This document shows, in pieces, positions 51,473 through 61,266 of a DNA stretch of 64,000 nucleotides. The notes under the pieces are model-generated. The model made no database searches. It saw nothing but the letters and a program-made list of their open reading frames with translations, and had not been told where the DNA came from. Position 1 is the stretch's first letter. Each line of letters begins with the position of its first letter. The translations under genes and the position numbers were made by a program. The stretch is from Halothiobacillus sp. (GTDB taxonomy: Bacteria; Pseudomonadota; Gammaproteobacteria; Halothiobacillales; Halothiobacillaceae): positions 1-64,000 of the forward strand of contig JAGUXT010000042.1 of assembly GCA_020061705.1 (NCBI GenBank). Direction: 5' to 3'.

Positions 51473-53251
51473 ATGCGTACTCATTATTGCGGCCTCGTCA
51501 ACGAACAACTCGACGGCCAGACCGTTATTCTCACTGGCTGGGTTAACCGCCGCCGCGATCACGGCGGGGTCATTTTCATCGACTTGCGCGACCGTGAAGG
51601 CGTGGTGCAAGTGGTGTTCGATCCCGACCGCGCCGAGACTTTCGCTCTGGCCGAGCAGGTGCGCAACGAGTTTGTGTTGCGCGTCACCGCCCGCGTGCGC
51701 CCACGTCCGGCAGGTACGGAGAATCCCAACCTCATCAGCGGCAAGATTGAGTTGCTCGGTCTGGAACTGGAAATTCTGAATCGCTCCGAGCCGCTGCCCT
51801 TCCAGCTGGATGATGACACCACTGGCGAAGAGACCCGCCTGCGTTACCGCTTCCTTGACCTGCGCCGCCCGGAAATGCAGGCCAAGCTGCGCTTGCGTGC
51901 CAAAGTGTCGCACTTCCTGCGCCAGCATTTGGAAGGCCTGGGCTTCCTTGATCTGGAAACCCCGATGCTCACCCGCGCCACGCCGGAAGGCGCGCGCGAC
52001 TATCTGGTGCCGAGCCGCACCCATCCGGGCGAATTTTTTGCCCTGCCGCAATCGCCGCAGTTGTTCAAGCAATTGCTGATGATTTCCGGGTTTGATCGCT
52101 ACTACCAGATCACCAAATGCTTCCGCGACGAAGACCTGCGCGCTGACCGCCAGCCCGAGTTCACCCAGGTGGACATCGAAACCAGCTTCATGCGTGAGGA
52201 CGACTTCATGACCCTGATCGAGGGCATGATGCGTGACCTGTTCCGCGAAGTGCTGGAAGTCGCCTTCCCCGACCCGCTGCCGCGCATGACGTGGCACGAA
52301 GCCATGCGCCGCTTTGCCTCCGACAAGCCGGACTTGCGCATTCCGCTGGAGCTGGTGGATGTGGCTGATTTGATGACCGGCGTGGACTTCAAGGTGTTTG
52401 CAGGCCCCGCTGCCGACCCGGAAAGTCGCATTGCCGCCCTCCGCGTGCCCAATGGTGGCGCGATGCCGCGCTCGCAGATCGACGATTACACCAAATACGT
52501 GTCGATCTTCGGCGCCAAGGGTCTGGCCTATATCAAGGTCAACGATATGGCTGCCGGGCGTGAAGGTCTGCAATCGCCGATTCTCAAATTCCTGCCCGAC
52601 GATACCGTCAACGGCATTCTGCAACGCACCGGTGCGCAGGATGGCGATTTGATTTTCTTCGGTGCCGACAAGACCAGGATTGTCAACGATGCCCTCGGCA
52701 ACCTGCGCGTCAAGCTCGGTCACGACCTCGGTCTGGTCGAACACGGCTGGAAGCCGCTGTGGGTGGTGGACTTCCCCATGTTCGAGTGGGATGACAAGAG
52801 CAACCGCTGGGTGGCGCTGCACCATCCCTTCACCTCGCCCAAGCTGGAGCAGCTTGATCTGCTCGACAGCAACCCCGGCGAGTGTCTGTCGCGTGCCTAC
52901 GACTTTGTGCTCAACGGCGTGGAAGTCGGCGGCGGATCAATTCGTATCCACCAGGAAGCGGTGCAAAGCAAGGTGTTCAAGCTCCTCGGCATCAGCGACG
53001 AGGAAGCGCAGGAGAAATTCGGCTTCCTGCTCAACGCACTCAAGTTCGGCGCACCGCCACATGGCGGTTTGGCCTTTGGCCTCGACCGCCTCGTGATGCT
53101 GATGAGCGGTGCCAGCTCCATCCGCGAAGTGATCGCCTTCCCGAAAACCCAGACCGCCGCCTGCCCGCTGACCCAGGCACCGGGCGAAGTGGATGAAAAG
53201 CAGTTGCGCGAGTTGTCGATTCGGGTGCGCAAGCCAGTTGCCGAAGGGTGA
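51473..53251 (+). CDS. aspS: Aspartyl-tRNA synthetase
   Basis: [86 protein letters not shown]. Confidence 0.98.
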   Translation: MRTHYCGLVNEQLDGQTVILTGWVNRRRDHGGVIFIDLRDREGVVQVVFDPDRAETFALAEQVRNEFVLRVTARVRPRPAGTENPNLISGKIELLGLELEILNRSEPLPFQLDDDTTGEETRLRYRFLDLRRPEMQAKLRLRAKVSHFLRQHLEGLGFLDLETPMLTRATPEGARDYLVPSRTHPGEFFALPQSPQLFKQLLMISGFDRYYQITKCFRDEDLRADRQPEFTQVDIETSFMREDDFMTLIEGMMRDLFREVLEVAFPDPLPRMTWHEAMRRFASDKPDLRIPLELVDVADLMTGVDFKVFAGPAADPESRIAALRVPNGGAMPRSQIDDYTKYVSIFGAKGLAYIKVNDMAAGREGLQSPILKFLPDDTVNGILQRTGAQDGDLIFFGADKTRIVNDALGNLRVKLGHDLGLVEHGWKPLWVVDFPMFEWDDKSNRWVALHHPFTSPKLEQLDLLDSNPGECLSRAYDFVLNGVEVGGGSIRIHQEAVQSKVFKLLGISDEEAQEKFGFLLNALKFGAPPHGGLAFGLDRLVMLMSGASSIREVIAFPKTQTAACPLTQAPGEVDEKQLRELSIRVRKPVAEG

Positions 53252-53255
53252 TTTT

Positions 53256-53331
53256 TAGCCACAGAGGACACAGAGATTGCAGAGAAAGGCTTTGGATGTT
53301 TTCTCAGTGTCCTCCTTGCTCTCTGTGGCTA
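53256..53331. repeat. CACAGAGGACACAGAG inverted repeat, copy 2
   Basis: tagccacagaggacacagagattgc and ctcagtgtcctccttgctctctgtggcta. Confidence 0.75.
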
Positions 53332-53364
53332 TATTTCATATCAATCAACGGCTGAGGCTTTGCC

Positions 53365-54447
53365 ATGACTGATCTGTCCACCGAAATTCCCCGTTTGCGT
53401 GATGCCGTGATTCAGCGACTTGTCGCGCAGGCTCCCCAACCTGCGCCGCTTGCGCCTGAACAGCGTGAGACCTTGCGCGAGCGCATCAAGGCCGAGCTGA
53501 AAGCGCGTGATGCCGTGCTGGTGGTGCATTTCTACGTCGATGCAGAATTGCAGAAACTGGCCGAGGAAACCGGCGGGCGCGTGTCCGATTCGCTGGATAT
53601 GGCGGATTTTGGCAGTCGTCATGCGGCCAAAACCCTGGTGGTGGTTGGCGTGCGCTTTATGGGCGAAACAGCCAAGATCCTCAGCCCGGAAAAAACCGTG
53701 TTGATGCCGACTCTGGGGGCGGAATGTTCGCTTGATCTGGGCTGTCCGGCGGATGAATTCGCCGCCTTTTGCGACCAGCATCCCGACAGGACAGTCGTGG
53801 TCTACGCCAATACCTCGGCGGCGGTGAAGGCGCGGGCGAACTGGGTGGTGACATCCAGCAATGCGCTGGCGATTGTCAATCACCTGAAAGCCAGGGGCGA
53901 AAAAATCCTGTGGGCACCGGATCGGCATCTGGGGCGCTACATTCAGGAAAAGACGGATGCCGACATGTTGCTGTGGCAGGGCGAATGCGTGGTGCACGAC
54001 GAGTTTTCCGCCGAAGGCTTGCGCGAGTTGATGCGCGAACACCCCGAAGCCGACGTGCTGGTGCATCCTGAATCGCCCAAGGGCGTGGTCGAGCTGGCGC
54101 AGCATGTTGGCTCGACTTCGCAGCTCATCAAGGCAGCGAGCCAATCGGCTGCGCCGACCCTGATTGTGGCCACCGATCGCGGCATTTTCTACAAGATGCA
54201 GCAGGCCGCGCCGGGTAAAAAACTGATCGCTGCGCCCACGCTCAATCGCGGCACATGCAATGTTTGCGCGCATTGCCCGTGGATGGCGATGAACGGTCTG
54301 CAAAACCTGCTCGATGCGCTGGAGCATCCTGCCGGGCATGAAATCGGGGTGGATGCGAGCATCATTGAACGCGCGCGTCTGCCGATTGACCGTATGCTGG
54401 CGCTTTCGCGTGAATTGGGCATTGTGGCGGGCAAACCCAAAGACTGA
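53365..54447 (+). CDS. nadA: Quinolinate synthase NadA
   Basis: [93 protein letters not shown]. Confidence 0.97.
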   Translation: MTDLSTEIPRLRDAVIQRLVAQAPQPAPLAPEQRETLRERIKAELKARDAVLVVHFYVDAELQKLAEETGGRVSDSLDMADFGSRHAAKTLVVVGVRFMGETAKILSPEKTVLMPTLGAECSLDLGCPADEFAAFCDQHPDRTVVVYANTSAAVKARANWVVTSSNALAIVNHLKARGEKILWAPDRHLGRYIQEKTDADMLLWQGECVVHDEFSAEGLRELMREHPEADVLVHPESPKGVVELAQHVGSTSQLIKAASQSAAPTLIVATDRGIFYKMQQAAPGKKLIAAPTLNRGTCNVCAHCPWMAMNGLQNLLDALEHPAGHEIGVDASIIERARLPIDRMLALSRELGIVAGKPKD

Positions 54448-54457
54448 GTGATTGACA

Positions 54458-54725
54458 GGACTTACGCAAAAGCTCTCCTGCAAGGAGTTGTTTTGGGGAG
54501 CTTGCTCCTTTGAAAAAGGGTAAGGATTTGATTGCTCTTCCCCCTTTGGAAAAGGGGGACTGAGGGGGATTTAAAAGGAGTTGGTTTTGGCTGAGCCCTG
54601 CAAATCCCCCCTAACCCCCCTTTTGCAAAGGGGGGGGGAATTTAGAGCTTGGCGGACTTTTGCACAGAGGCGAGTTCATCAAGGCGACGCGTTCGAACGC
54701 CGCTGACGCGGTTTTGCGTAAGTCC
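54458..54725. mobile_element. MITE-like element, GGACTTACGCAAAA family copy 4 (268 bp composite)
   Basis: GGACTTACGCAAAA...TTTTGCGTAAGTCC ends enclosing a CCCCCTTT/AAAGGGGG palindrome cluster (54536-54642). Confidence 0.65.
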
Positions 54726-54763
54726 TAAAACTAATTAATTGATTGTATTGACTGAGGTTTTTC

Positions 54764-55510
54764 ATGGCTGGACACAGCAAATGGGCGAATATCAAGCATC
54801 GCAAGGATCGCCAGGATAAAAAGCGCTCCAAAATCTGGACAAAAATCATCCGCGAAATCACCGTCGCCGCGCGTGCCGGGCAGAGCGCCAACCCGGCGGA
54901 AAACCCGCGTTTGCGTCTGGCCTGGGACAAGGCACTTGGCGCGAACATGACCAAGGACACCATGGAACGCGCCGCCAAGCGCGGCGTGGGCGCGGGCGAG
55001 GGTGAGAACTACGAAGAGCTGACCTACGAAGGCTACGGCCCCGGCGGTGTGGCGGTATTTGTCGAGTGTGTGACCGACAACAAGGTACGCACGGTGGCGG
55101 ATGTGCGGCATGCGTTTAGCAAGAATGGCGGCAATATGGGCACCGATGGCTCGGTGGCCTACTTGTTCAGCAAGCTCGGCGTGTTGCTGTACGCGCCGGG
55201 TTGCGACGAGGATGCGTTGATGGAAGCCGCGCTGGAGCTGGGCGCGGAAGACGTGGTGGTACATGGCGATGGCTCAATCGAAGTGTTGACAGCGCCGGAT
55301 GCCTTCCAGAGTGTACTGGACGGCATGAAAGCGAAAAAATTTGTGCCGGAAGAAGCCGAAATCACCATGCGCGCCAGTGTTTCGGCGGCGGTTGAGGGCG
55401 AGGTGGCCGAAAAACTGGTGAAGATGATCGACATGCTGGAAGACCTGGACGACGTGCAAGCGGTGTATCACAACGCCGAATTGCCGGACGAGGCGCTGGA
55501 CGGCGAGTGA
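54764..55510 (+). CDS. yebC: YebC/PmpR family protein
   Basis: [37 protein letters not shown]. Confidence 0.97.
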   Translation: MAGHSKWANIKHRKDRQDKKRSKIWTKIIREITVAARAGQSANPAENPRLRLAWDKALGANMTKDTMERAAKRGVGAGEGENYEELTYEGYGPGGVAVFVECVTDNKVRTVADVRHAFSKNGGNMGTDGSVAYLFSKLGVLLYAPGCDEDALMEAALELGAEDVVVHGDGSIEVLTAPDAFQSVLDGMKAKKFVPEEAEITMRASVSAAVEGEVAEKLVKMIDMLEDLDDVQAVYHNAELPDEALDGE

Positions 55511-56157
55511 GCATGAAACCGGGGTTGCGCATCCTTGGCATCGACCCCGGCTCGGTGACTACGGGCGTGGCGGTGATCGAAAAACAGGGGCGCGAGCATG
55601 TCTGCCTGCATCTGGAAAGCCTGAAGCTGGGTGCGCAAAAAGATACGCCGGGCGGCTTTCATCAGCGTCTGGGTGAGGTTTTTACCCGCGTGAGTCGCCT
55701 GATCGAGACCTATCAACCGCATGAATTTGCCATCGAGCAGATTTTCATGTTCCGCAGCCCGGAATCTTCGCTCAAGTTGGCGCAGGCACGCGGCGCAGCG
55801 ATTGCCGCCGCCGTGGTGGCCGGTCTGCCGGTGGCCGAATACATGCCAGCGGAAGTCAAAAAGGCCGTGGTCGGCACCGGGCGGGCGGATAAGTTGCAGG
55901 TGCAACACATGGTCAAACGCCTGCTCAGTTTGACCGACGACCCGCCCGCCGACGGAGCCGATGCCGCTGCCGTGGCGTTGTGCCATGCCTATCGTCGCAG
56001 CTCCATGCTGGTCGCGCAAAGCGAAGGCCTGCCCCCGGCCAAGGCCGAGCTGCTGCGCCAGATGGCACAATCACGCCACCGCTCGCGCAGTGGGCAAGAC
56101 ACCTGGACCGAACTTGCCATGCGGCGCGCGCGCCCACCCAAAGGAGACAAAGCATGA
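55507..56157 (+). CDS. ruvC: Holliday junction resolvase RuvC
   Basis: [63 protein letters not shown] start or internal ATG. Confidence 0.96.
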   Translation: MSMKPGLRILGIDPGSVTTGVAVIEKQGREHVCLHLESLKLGAQKDTPGGFHQRLGEVFTRVSRLIETYQPHEFAIEQIFMFRSPESSLKLAQARGAAIAAAVVAGLPVAEYMPAEVKKAVVGTGRADKLQVQHMVKRLLSLTDDPPADGADAAAVALCHAYRRSSMLVAQSEGLPPAKAELLRQMAQSRHRSRSGQDTWTELAMRRARPPKGDKA

Positions 56158-56747
56158 TCGGACGCTTGAAAGGCACGCTCGCCAGCAAACAACCGCCGTG
56201 GTTACTCATCGATGTGAACGGCGTGGGCTACGAAGTCGAAGCACCTATGTCCTCAATTTATGACCTGCCCGCTAGCGGCCAGGAAGTCACCCTGCTGATT
56301 CATACTGTGGTGCGTGAAGATGCCTTCCTGCTGTACGGTTTTCTGCGCGAAACCGAACGGAGCCTGTTTCGTAACCTTATGAAAATCAGCGGCGTAGGCG
56401 CTAAACTCGCGCTCGCCATCCTCTCCGGCATGAGCGCGCAGGAATTTGCCGACGCCGTGCAGCGTAACGATGTGTCCACCCTGATTCGCCTGCCCGGTAT
56501 CGGACGCAAAACTGCCGAACGCCTGATAATCGAAATGCGCGACCGCCTCGGTGGGCTGGAAGGTGCAAGCCTGCCGGGGGCAACCGCGAGCGCAGGACGC
56601 GGCGCGATGGACGAAGCCATCACCGCGTTGGAATCCTTAGGCTACAAACCCGTCGAAGCCGCCCGCATGGCCCGCGCCGTGCCGGATGCCGCCGGGTTGG
56701 AAGCAGGCGAGATCATCCGTGCGGCGTTGAAGCAGGCGGTGAAGTAG
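56154..56747 (+). CDS. ruvA: Holliday junction helicase subunit RuvA
   Basis: [71 protein letters not shown]. Confidence 0.97.
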   Translation: MIGRLKGTLASKQPPWLLIDVNGVGYEVEAPMSSIYDLPASGQEVTLLIHTVVREDAFLLYGFLRETERSLFRNLMKISGVGAKLALAILSGMSAQEFADAVQRNDVSTLIRLPGIGRKTAERLIIEMRDRLGGLEGASLPGATASAGRGAMDEAITALESLGYKPVEAARMARAVPDAAGLEAGEIIRAALKQAVK

Positions 56748-56854
56748 ACTTTTTTACGTTGTGTCACTCGGCTACAGCATGTGGTCGGTACACTCTCGAA
56801 TCATTTTTTAGTTTTTGCAGATCATTTTGATATGCAAAACGGAGTAAGCGGATC

Positions 56855-57760
56855 ATGAGCTATCAAAACTTCACCGTTGTCCAATGCACCAATGTTGATT
56901 TTGATGAGGGGTTTGCTGCGTATCAGCGAGAAGACTACGTCACCGCTCTTAAAGAGTGGCGGTCACTGGCCGAGCAGGGAAATGCCGCTGCGCAGTGCAA
57001 CCTCGGTATGATGTACCAGTGTGGACAAGGCGTTGCGCAGGACTCCAAGGAGGCTGCGACGTGGTACCGCAAGGCCGCTGAGCAGGGGTATGCCGATGCA
57101 CAGTATAAATTGGGCGTGGTGTATTCCCATGGAGGCGATGAGAGCGTTAGGGAGGCTGCGGTATGGTACTGCAAGGCGGCCGAGCAGGGGCTTGCCGTTG
57201 CACAGTCCGACTTGGGCTTTATGTACCAAATGGGTCGAGGTGTACCGCAGGATTTCAATAAAGCCATGATGTGGTATCAGAAGGCGGCCGAGCAGGGAAA
57301 CGCCATGGCGCAGATATTACTTGGCGCGTTGTATGCACTTGGTCACGGCGTAACGCAGGACAACACAGAAGCTATGACCTGCTACCGCAAGGCGGCCGAG
57401 CAAGGGGATGCCGTTGCGCAGGGCATCTTGGGCGGGATGTGCCACATGTTGCAGGACGATACGGAGGCAATGATGTGGTATCGCAAGGCGGCCGAACAGG
57501 GGCTTGCCGAAGCGCAGTTCCGCTTAGGCTGGATGTTTGCTAATGGCCTTGGCGCAGCAAAAAATCGGGTGGTCGCGTATGCGCTCTATAGTTTGTCCGC
57601 TGCTAGTGATTCCTATGTGGAAACGCAGGACGACATGGATGAGCTTGTATCCAGTATGTCGGAGCAGGAGATTGAGGAGGGGCTGGCGTTGATGCGGAAG
57701 ATGACCGAGCCGGGCGATTTGGGCTGTGCCTTGGATGCGTACCTTAATAGTCTTGATTGA
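56855..57760 (+). CDS. Sel1-like repeat (SLR) protein
   Basis: Tandem repeats AAQCNLGMMYQCGQGVAQDSKEAATWYRKAAEQGYADAQYKLGVVY. Confidence 0.93.
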   Translation: MSYQNFTVVQCTNVDFDEGFAAYQREDYVTALKEWRSLAEQGNAAAQCNLGMMYQCGQGVAQDSKEAATWYRKAAEQGYADAQYKLGVVYSHGGDESVREAAVWYCKAAEQGLAVAQSDLGFMYQMGRGVPQDFNKAMMWYQKAAEQGNAMAQILLGALYALGHGVTQDNTEAMTCYRKAAEQGDAVAQGILGGMCHMLQDDTEAMMWYRKAAEQGLAEAQFRLGWMFANGLGAAKNRVVAYALYSLSAASDSYVETQDDMDELVSSMSEQEIEEGLALMRKMTEPGDLGCALDAYLNSLD

Positions 57761-57777
57761 ACACTGGGTTGGAATGT

Positions 57778-58227
57778 ATGAAGCATCAATCCAGCATCGC
57801 TGCTCTGGACGCACATATTGAAAACGCCCTCATTCCTACCGGCGTGGTTGTGACCATCCTGCGCACCGCTTTTCCCCATCTGCTTGCGATTTATGCCTTC
57901 GGTAGCCGTGTTCAAGGTATGGCCCATGCCGATAGCGATCTTGATTTGGCGGTGTTGGTGGCTGGGTATGCCGATCCTTTGGCGTTGTGGGCGCAGGCGA
58001 ATACCTTGGCCGAGGTTCTTGGTTGTGCGGTGGATGTTCTTGATTTGCGTGCGGCGAGTACGGTGATGCAGCATCAGGTCATGTCGCATGGGCGCAGGTT
58101 GTGGGCGCGTGAGCTTGAGGCGGGTTTGTTTGAAAGCTATGTTTTGAGTGAAAAACTGGCGCTGGATGCGGCGCGAGCGGGACTGTTGGCGGATATTGTC
58201 CGGGGGGGCGCTGTGTATGGTCGATGA
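57778..58227 (+). CDS. mntA: MntA-type nucleotidyltransferase antitoxin (MNT)
   Basis: Exact GSX10DXD: FGSRVQGMAHADSDLDLAVL; followed by HepT. Confidence 0.88.
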   Translation: MKHQSSIAALDAHIENALIPTGVVVTILRTAFPHLLAIYAFGSRVQGMAHADSDLDLAVLVAGYADPLALWAQANTLAEVLGCAVDVLDLRAASTVMQHQVMSHGRRLWARELEAGLFESYVLSEKLALDAARAGLLADIVRGGAVYGR

Positions 58228-58633
58228 CGTGGTGCTGAACAAGGCGGCGACCATCGAGCGCTGCGTGGCGCGGGTGCGTGAGGAGTATGCGCTGGCGGGC
58301 AATGATTTTGGCACGGACTATTCACGCCAGGATGCAGCGGTGCTAAACATCCAACGCGCTTGCGAGGCGGCGTTGGATGTGGGGCATTACCTGATTCGCC
58401 GCGATAAGTTGGGTGTGCCGCAAAGTGCGCGTGATGTGTTTGCGCTGTTGGCGCAGGCGGGGCGTATTGAGCCCGATCTGGCTGAGGCGTTAAAAAAGAT
58501 GGTGGGGTTTCGCAATATCGCGGTGCATGAGTATCAGCGTCTGCTGCTGCCGATTACAGAAAGCATCATTACCCAGCATCTGGATGAGTTTTTGCAATTG
58601 ACCCGTGCCTTGCTGATGCGGGAGGGGGCGTAG
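58217..58633 (+). CDS. hepT: HepT-type HEPN RNase toxin (DUF86)
   Basis: RX4HXY motif in [14 protein letters not shown] overlaps mntA end by 11 nt. Confidence 0.9.
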   Translation: MVDDVVLNKAATIERCVARVREEYALAGNDFGTDYSRQDAAVLNIQRACEAALDVGHYLIRRDKLGVPQSARDVFALLAQAGRIEPDLAEALKKMVGFRNIAVHEYQRLLLPITESIITQHLDEFLQLTRALLMREGA

Positions 58634-58634
58634 C

Positions 58635-59684
58635 ATGAACAACGACCGCCTTATTACCCCCTCCGCCAGTCAAGCCGAAGAAGCCATTGACCGCGCCATT
58701 CGTCCGCGCACCTTGGCGGATTACATCGGCCAGCCTGCCGTGCGTGAGCAATTGGAAATTTTCATTCCCGCTGCGCGCGCACGGGGCGAGGCGCTGGATC
58801 ATTTGCTGATTTTCGGCCCGCCGGGGCTGGGCAAAACTACGCTGGCGCACATTATCGCCAATGAAATGGGTGTGGCCTTGCGCCAGACTTCGGGGCCGGT
58901 GCTGGAGCGTCCGGGCGATTTGGCCGCGCTGCTGACCAATTTGGAAGAAGGCGATGTGCTGTTTATCGACGAGATTCATCGTTTATCCCCAGTGGTGGAG
59001 GAAATCCTCTACCCGGCGATGGAGGATTACCAGATTGACATCATGATCGGCGAAGGCCCGGCGGCGCGTTCGATCAAGCTGGATCTGCCGCCGTTTACCC
59101 TGGTGGGGGCGACCACGCGCGCGGGGATGTTGACCAATCCACTGCGCGACCGCTTCGGCATTACCCAGCGTCTGGAGTTTTACGGCATAGACGATCTGGC
59201 GACGATTGTGCGGCGTTCGGCGTGTTTGCTGGGGGTGTCGATGCAGGAGGCGGGGGCGCTGGAGATTGCGCGCCGTGCGCGCGGCACGCCGCGGATTGCC
59301 AACCGTTTGCTGCGCCGGGTGCGCGATTATGCCGAGGTGAAGGCGGACGGGGTGATTAGCGATAGGGTGGCGGATGCGGCGCTGAATATGCTCAAGGTCG
59401 ATGCGCTGGGGCTGGATCATCAGGATCATCGTTTGTTGCGCACCCTGATTGAAAAATTCGAGGGCGGGCCGACCGGGCTGGACAATCTGGCGGCGGCGAT
59501 TGGTGAGGCACGCGATACGATTGAGGATGTGCTGGAGCCTTATCTGATGCAGCAGGGTTTTTTGATGCGCACCCCGCGCGGGCGTATGGCCACGCCGCTG
59601 GCGTATCGGCATTTTGGGCTGAAAGCGCCGAAGCTTGCCGAAACATTACAAGCCGAATTGCTGGATTTTGATGCCGATGAGTGA
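58635..59684 (+). CDS. ruvB: Holliday junction branch migration helicase RuvB
   Basis: [71 protein letters not shown]. Confidence 0.98.
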   Translation: MNNDRLITPSASQAEEAIDRAIRPRTLADYIGQPAVREQLEIFIPAARARGEALDHLLIFGPPGLGKTTLAHIIANEMGVALRQTSGPVLERPGDLAALLTNLEEGDVLFIDEIHRLSPVVEEILYPAMEDYQIDIMIGEGPAARSIKLDLPPFTLVGATTRAGMLTNPLRDRFGITQRLEFYGIDDLATIVRRSACLLGVSMQEAGALEIARRARGTPRIANRLLRRVRDYAEVKADGVISDRVADAALNMLKVDALGLDHQDHRLLRTLIEKFEGGPTGLDNLAAAIGEARDTIEDVLEPYLMQQGFLMRTPRGRMATPLAYRHFGLKAPKLAETLQAELLDFDADE

Positions 59685-60081
59685 ATTTTCCTGGCAGGTA
59701 CGCGTCTATTACGAGGACACCGACGCTGGCGGGGTGGTGTTTTACGCCAATTACCTGAAATTTTTCGAGCGGGCGCGCACTGAATTGTTGCGAAAGCACA
59801 ATATAAATCAGCGAGAACTGCTTGAAACAACAGGTCTTGTATTCGTGGTACGCCGCGTGCATGTAGAATACCGCTCGTCCGCGCGTCTGGATGATGTGCT
59901 CGAAATTACGGCGCGCCCGCGCTTGGATGGTCGGGCGCGCTTGATTTTCGAGCAAGAGGCGCGCCGAGCGGGTGATATCAGACTTTTATGTCGAGCTGAA
60001 GCTGAAATTATTTGTGTGACGGCCGACAGCTTTCGTCCACGGCCTTTGCCGTCCGTTATTTTGGAGATTGTATCCTTGTGA
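59677..60081 (+). CDS. ybgC: Tol-Pal-associated acyl-CoA thioesterase YbgC
   Basis: [36 protein letters not shown]. Confidence 0.95.
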   Translation: MSEFSWQVRVYYEDTDAGGVVFYANYLKFFERARTELLRKHNINQRELLETTGLVFVVRRVHVEYRSSARLDDVLEITARPRLDGRARLIFEQEARRAGDIRLLCRAEAEIICVTADSFRPRPLPSVILEIVSL

Positions 60082-60800
60082 ATCCGGTTTCTACTTTGCC
60101 TAACCCCGCGCCCAATATGTCGATTTTGGGTCTTATTTCTGATGCCAGCTTGCTGGTGCAAGGTGTCATGCTGCTGCTTTTGATTGCGTCCATCGTGTCG
60201 TGGATGATTATTTTCAACAAGGCGGCGCAAATGAAGCGAGCGCGCGCGGAGGTTGATGCTTTTGAAGCGCGCTTTTGGTCTGGCGTGAACCTTTCCGAGT
60301 TTTACAGCCAGCTTACGCATGATGAAAAGCCGCGTGTGGGTATGGCATCGTTGTTTGAGGCCGGGTTTCGTGAATTTGCGCGTTTACGTCGTCAGGATGC
60401 GCAGCACGATCCGGCCATGTTACTGGAAGGTGCGCAGCGTGGAATGCGGGTGGCTTTGACCCGTGAAATGGATCGCCTTGAAGATCATCTTCCGGTACTG
60501 GCGACTATTGGTTCGATCAGCCCATACGTCGGTCTGTTTGGTACGGTGTGGGGCATCATGGGCTCGTTTATGGGGCTGGCGAACGCGGGTAACACGACCT
60601 TGCAAGCCGTTGCACCTGGCATTGCAGAAGCATTGGTCGCTACGGCGATGGGCTTGTTTGCCGCGATTCCGGCGGTGGTGGCGTATAACCGCTACACCAC
60701 GGATGTTGATCGTCTGTTCAACCGCCTGGATGGATTTCAGGAAGAGTTTTTGAACCTTCTGCATCGTCAAGGCGCAACGCGCCAGCCGCCGGTGGCCTGA
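60078..60800 (+). CDS. tolQ: Tol-Pal system protein TolQ
   Basis: MSILGLISDASLLVQGVMLLLLIASIVSWMIIF; GLFGTVWGIMGSFMGLANAGNTTLQAVAPGIAEALVATAMGLFAAIPAVVAYN; GTG start at 60078 proposed. Confidence 0.95.
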   Translation: MNPVSTLPNPAPNMSILGLISDASLLVQGVMLLLLIASIVSWMIIFNKAAQMKRARAEVDAFEARFWSGVNLSEFYSQLTHDEKPRVGMASLFEAGFREFARLRRQDAQHDPAMLLEGAQRGMRVALTREMDRLEDHLPVLATIGSISPYVGLFGTVWGIMGSFMGLANAGNTTLQAVAPGIAEALVATAMGLFAAIPAVVAYNRYTTDVDRLFNRLDGFQEEFLNLLHRQGATRQPPVA

Positions 60801-60801
60801 T

Positions 60802-61263
60802 ATGGCGGCTTTGGCAAAGGGTCGTGGTCGCTCCGGTCGCCGTCGTGCGGTGGCCGAAATCAACGTCGTGCCTTACATCGACGTGATGCTGGTGCTGCTG
60901 ATTATTTTTATGGTGACTGCGCCGATGTTGCAGCAGGGGATTGAGGTAGACACGCCGAAAACCGCTTCGGAAACGTTGTCGAGCAAGAAAGAGCCACCCG
61001 TGGTGGTGAGCGTGGACAAGGATGGTTTGTTCTATCTTAATGTTGCTGAAAATCCGAACGTAACGCTGACACCAGCGGTAATTCAGGCGCGAGTGGCGGC
61101 TTATCGTAAGCTGCACCCTGATGTACCTGTGCTGGTTAAGGGTGATCAAGCCGTGCCGTATGCCAAGGTCATTGAGGCGATGGCGACGGTAAAGAGCGCT
61201 GGCGTGGACAAGGTGGGTCTGGTGACCGAATCGCCTGTGCCACCCAAGGCGAGCGGAAAATAA
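60802..61263 (+). CDS. tolR: Tol-Pal system protein TolR
   Basis: AEINVVPYIDVMLVLLIIFMVTAPMLQQGIEVDTPK. Confidence 0.96.
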   Translation: MAALAKGRGRSGRRRAVAEINVVPYIDVMLVLLIIFMVTAPMLQQGIEVDTPKTASETLSSKKEPPVVVSVDKDGLFYLNVAENPNVTLTPAVIQARVAAYRKLHPDVPVLVKGDQAVPYAKVIEAMATVKSAGVDKVGLVTESPVPPKASGK

Positions 61264-61266
61264 GTC

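Noticed and set aside
51395-52825. 476-aa minus-strand ORF opposite aspS
   Set aside because: Antisense frame of a clear aspartyl-tRNA synthetase; composition (HQVEGAF-rich) typical of antisense reading of high-GC genes
53341-54483. 380-aa minus-strand ORF opposite nadA
   Set aside because: Antisense to a clear NadA with all Fe-S cysteines; no domain recognised
56748-58634. Interpretation of the ruvA-ruvB insert as a prophage or integron fragment
   Set aside because: No integrase, att-like repeats or phage genes; the three ORFs are seamlessly co-directional with ruv genes
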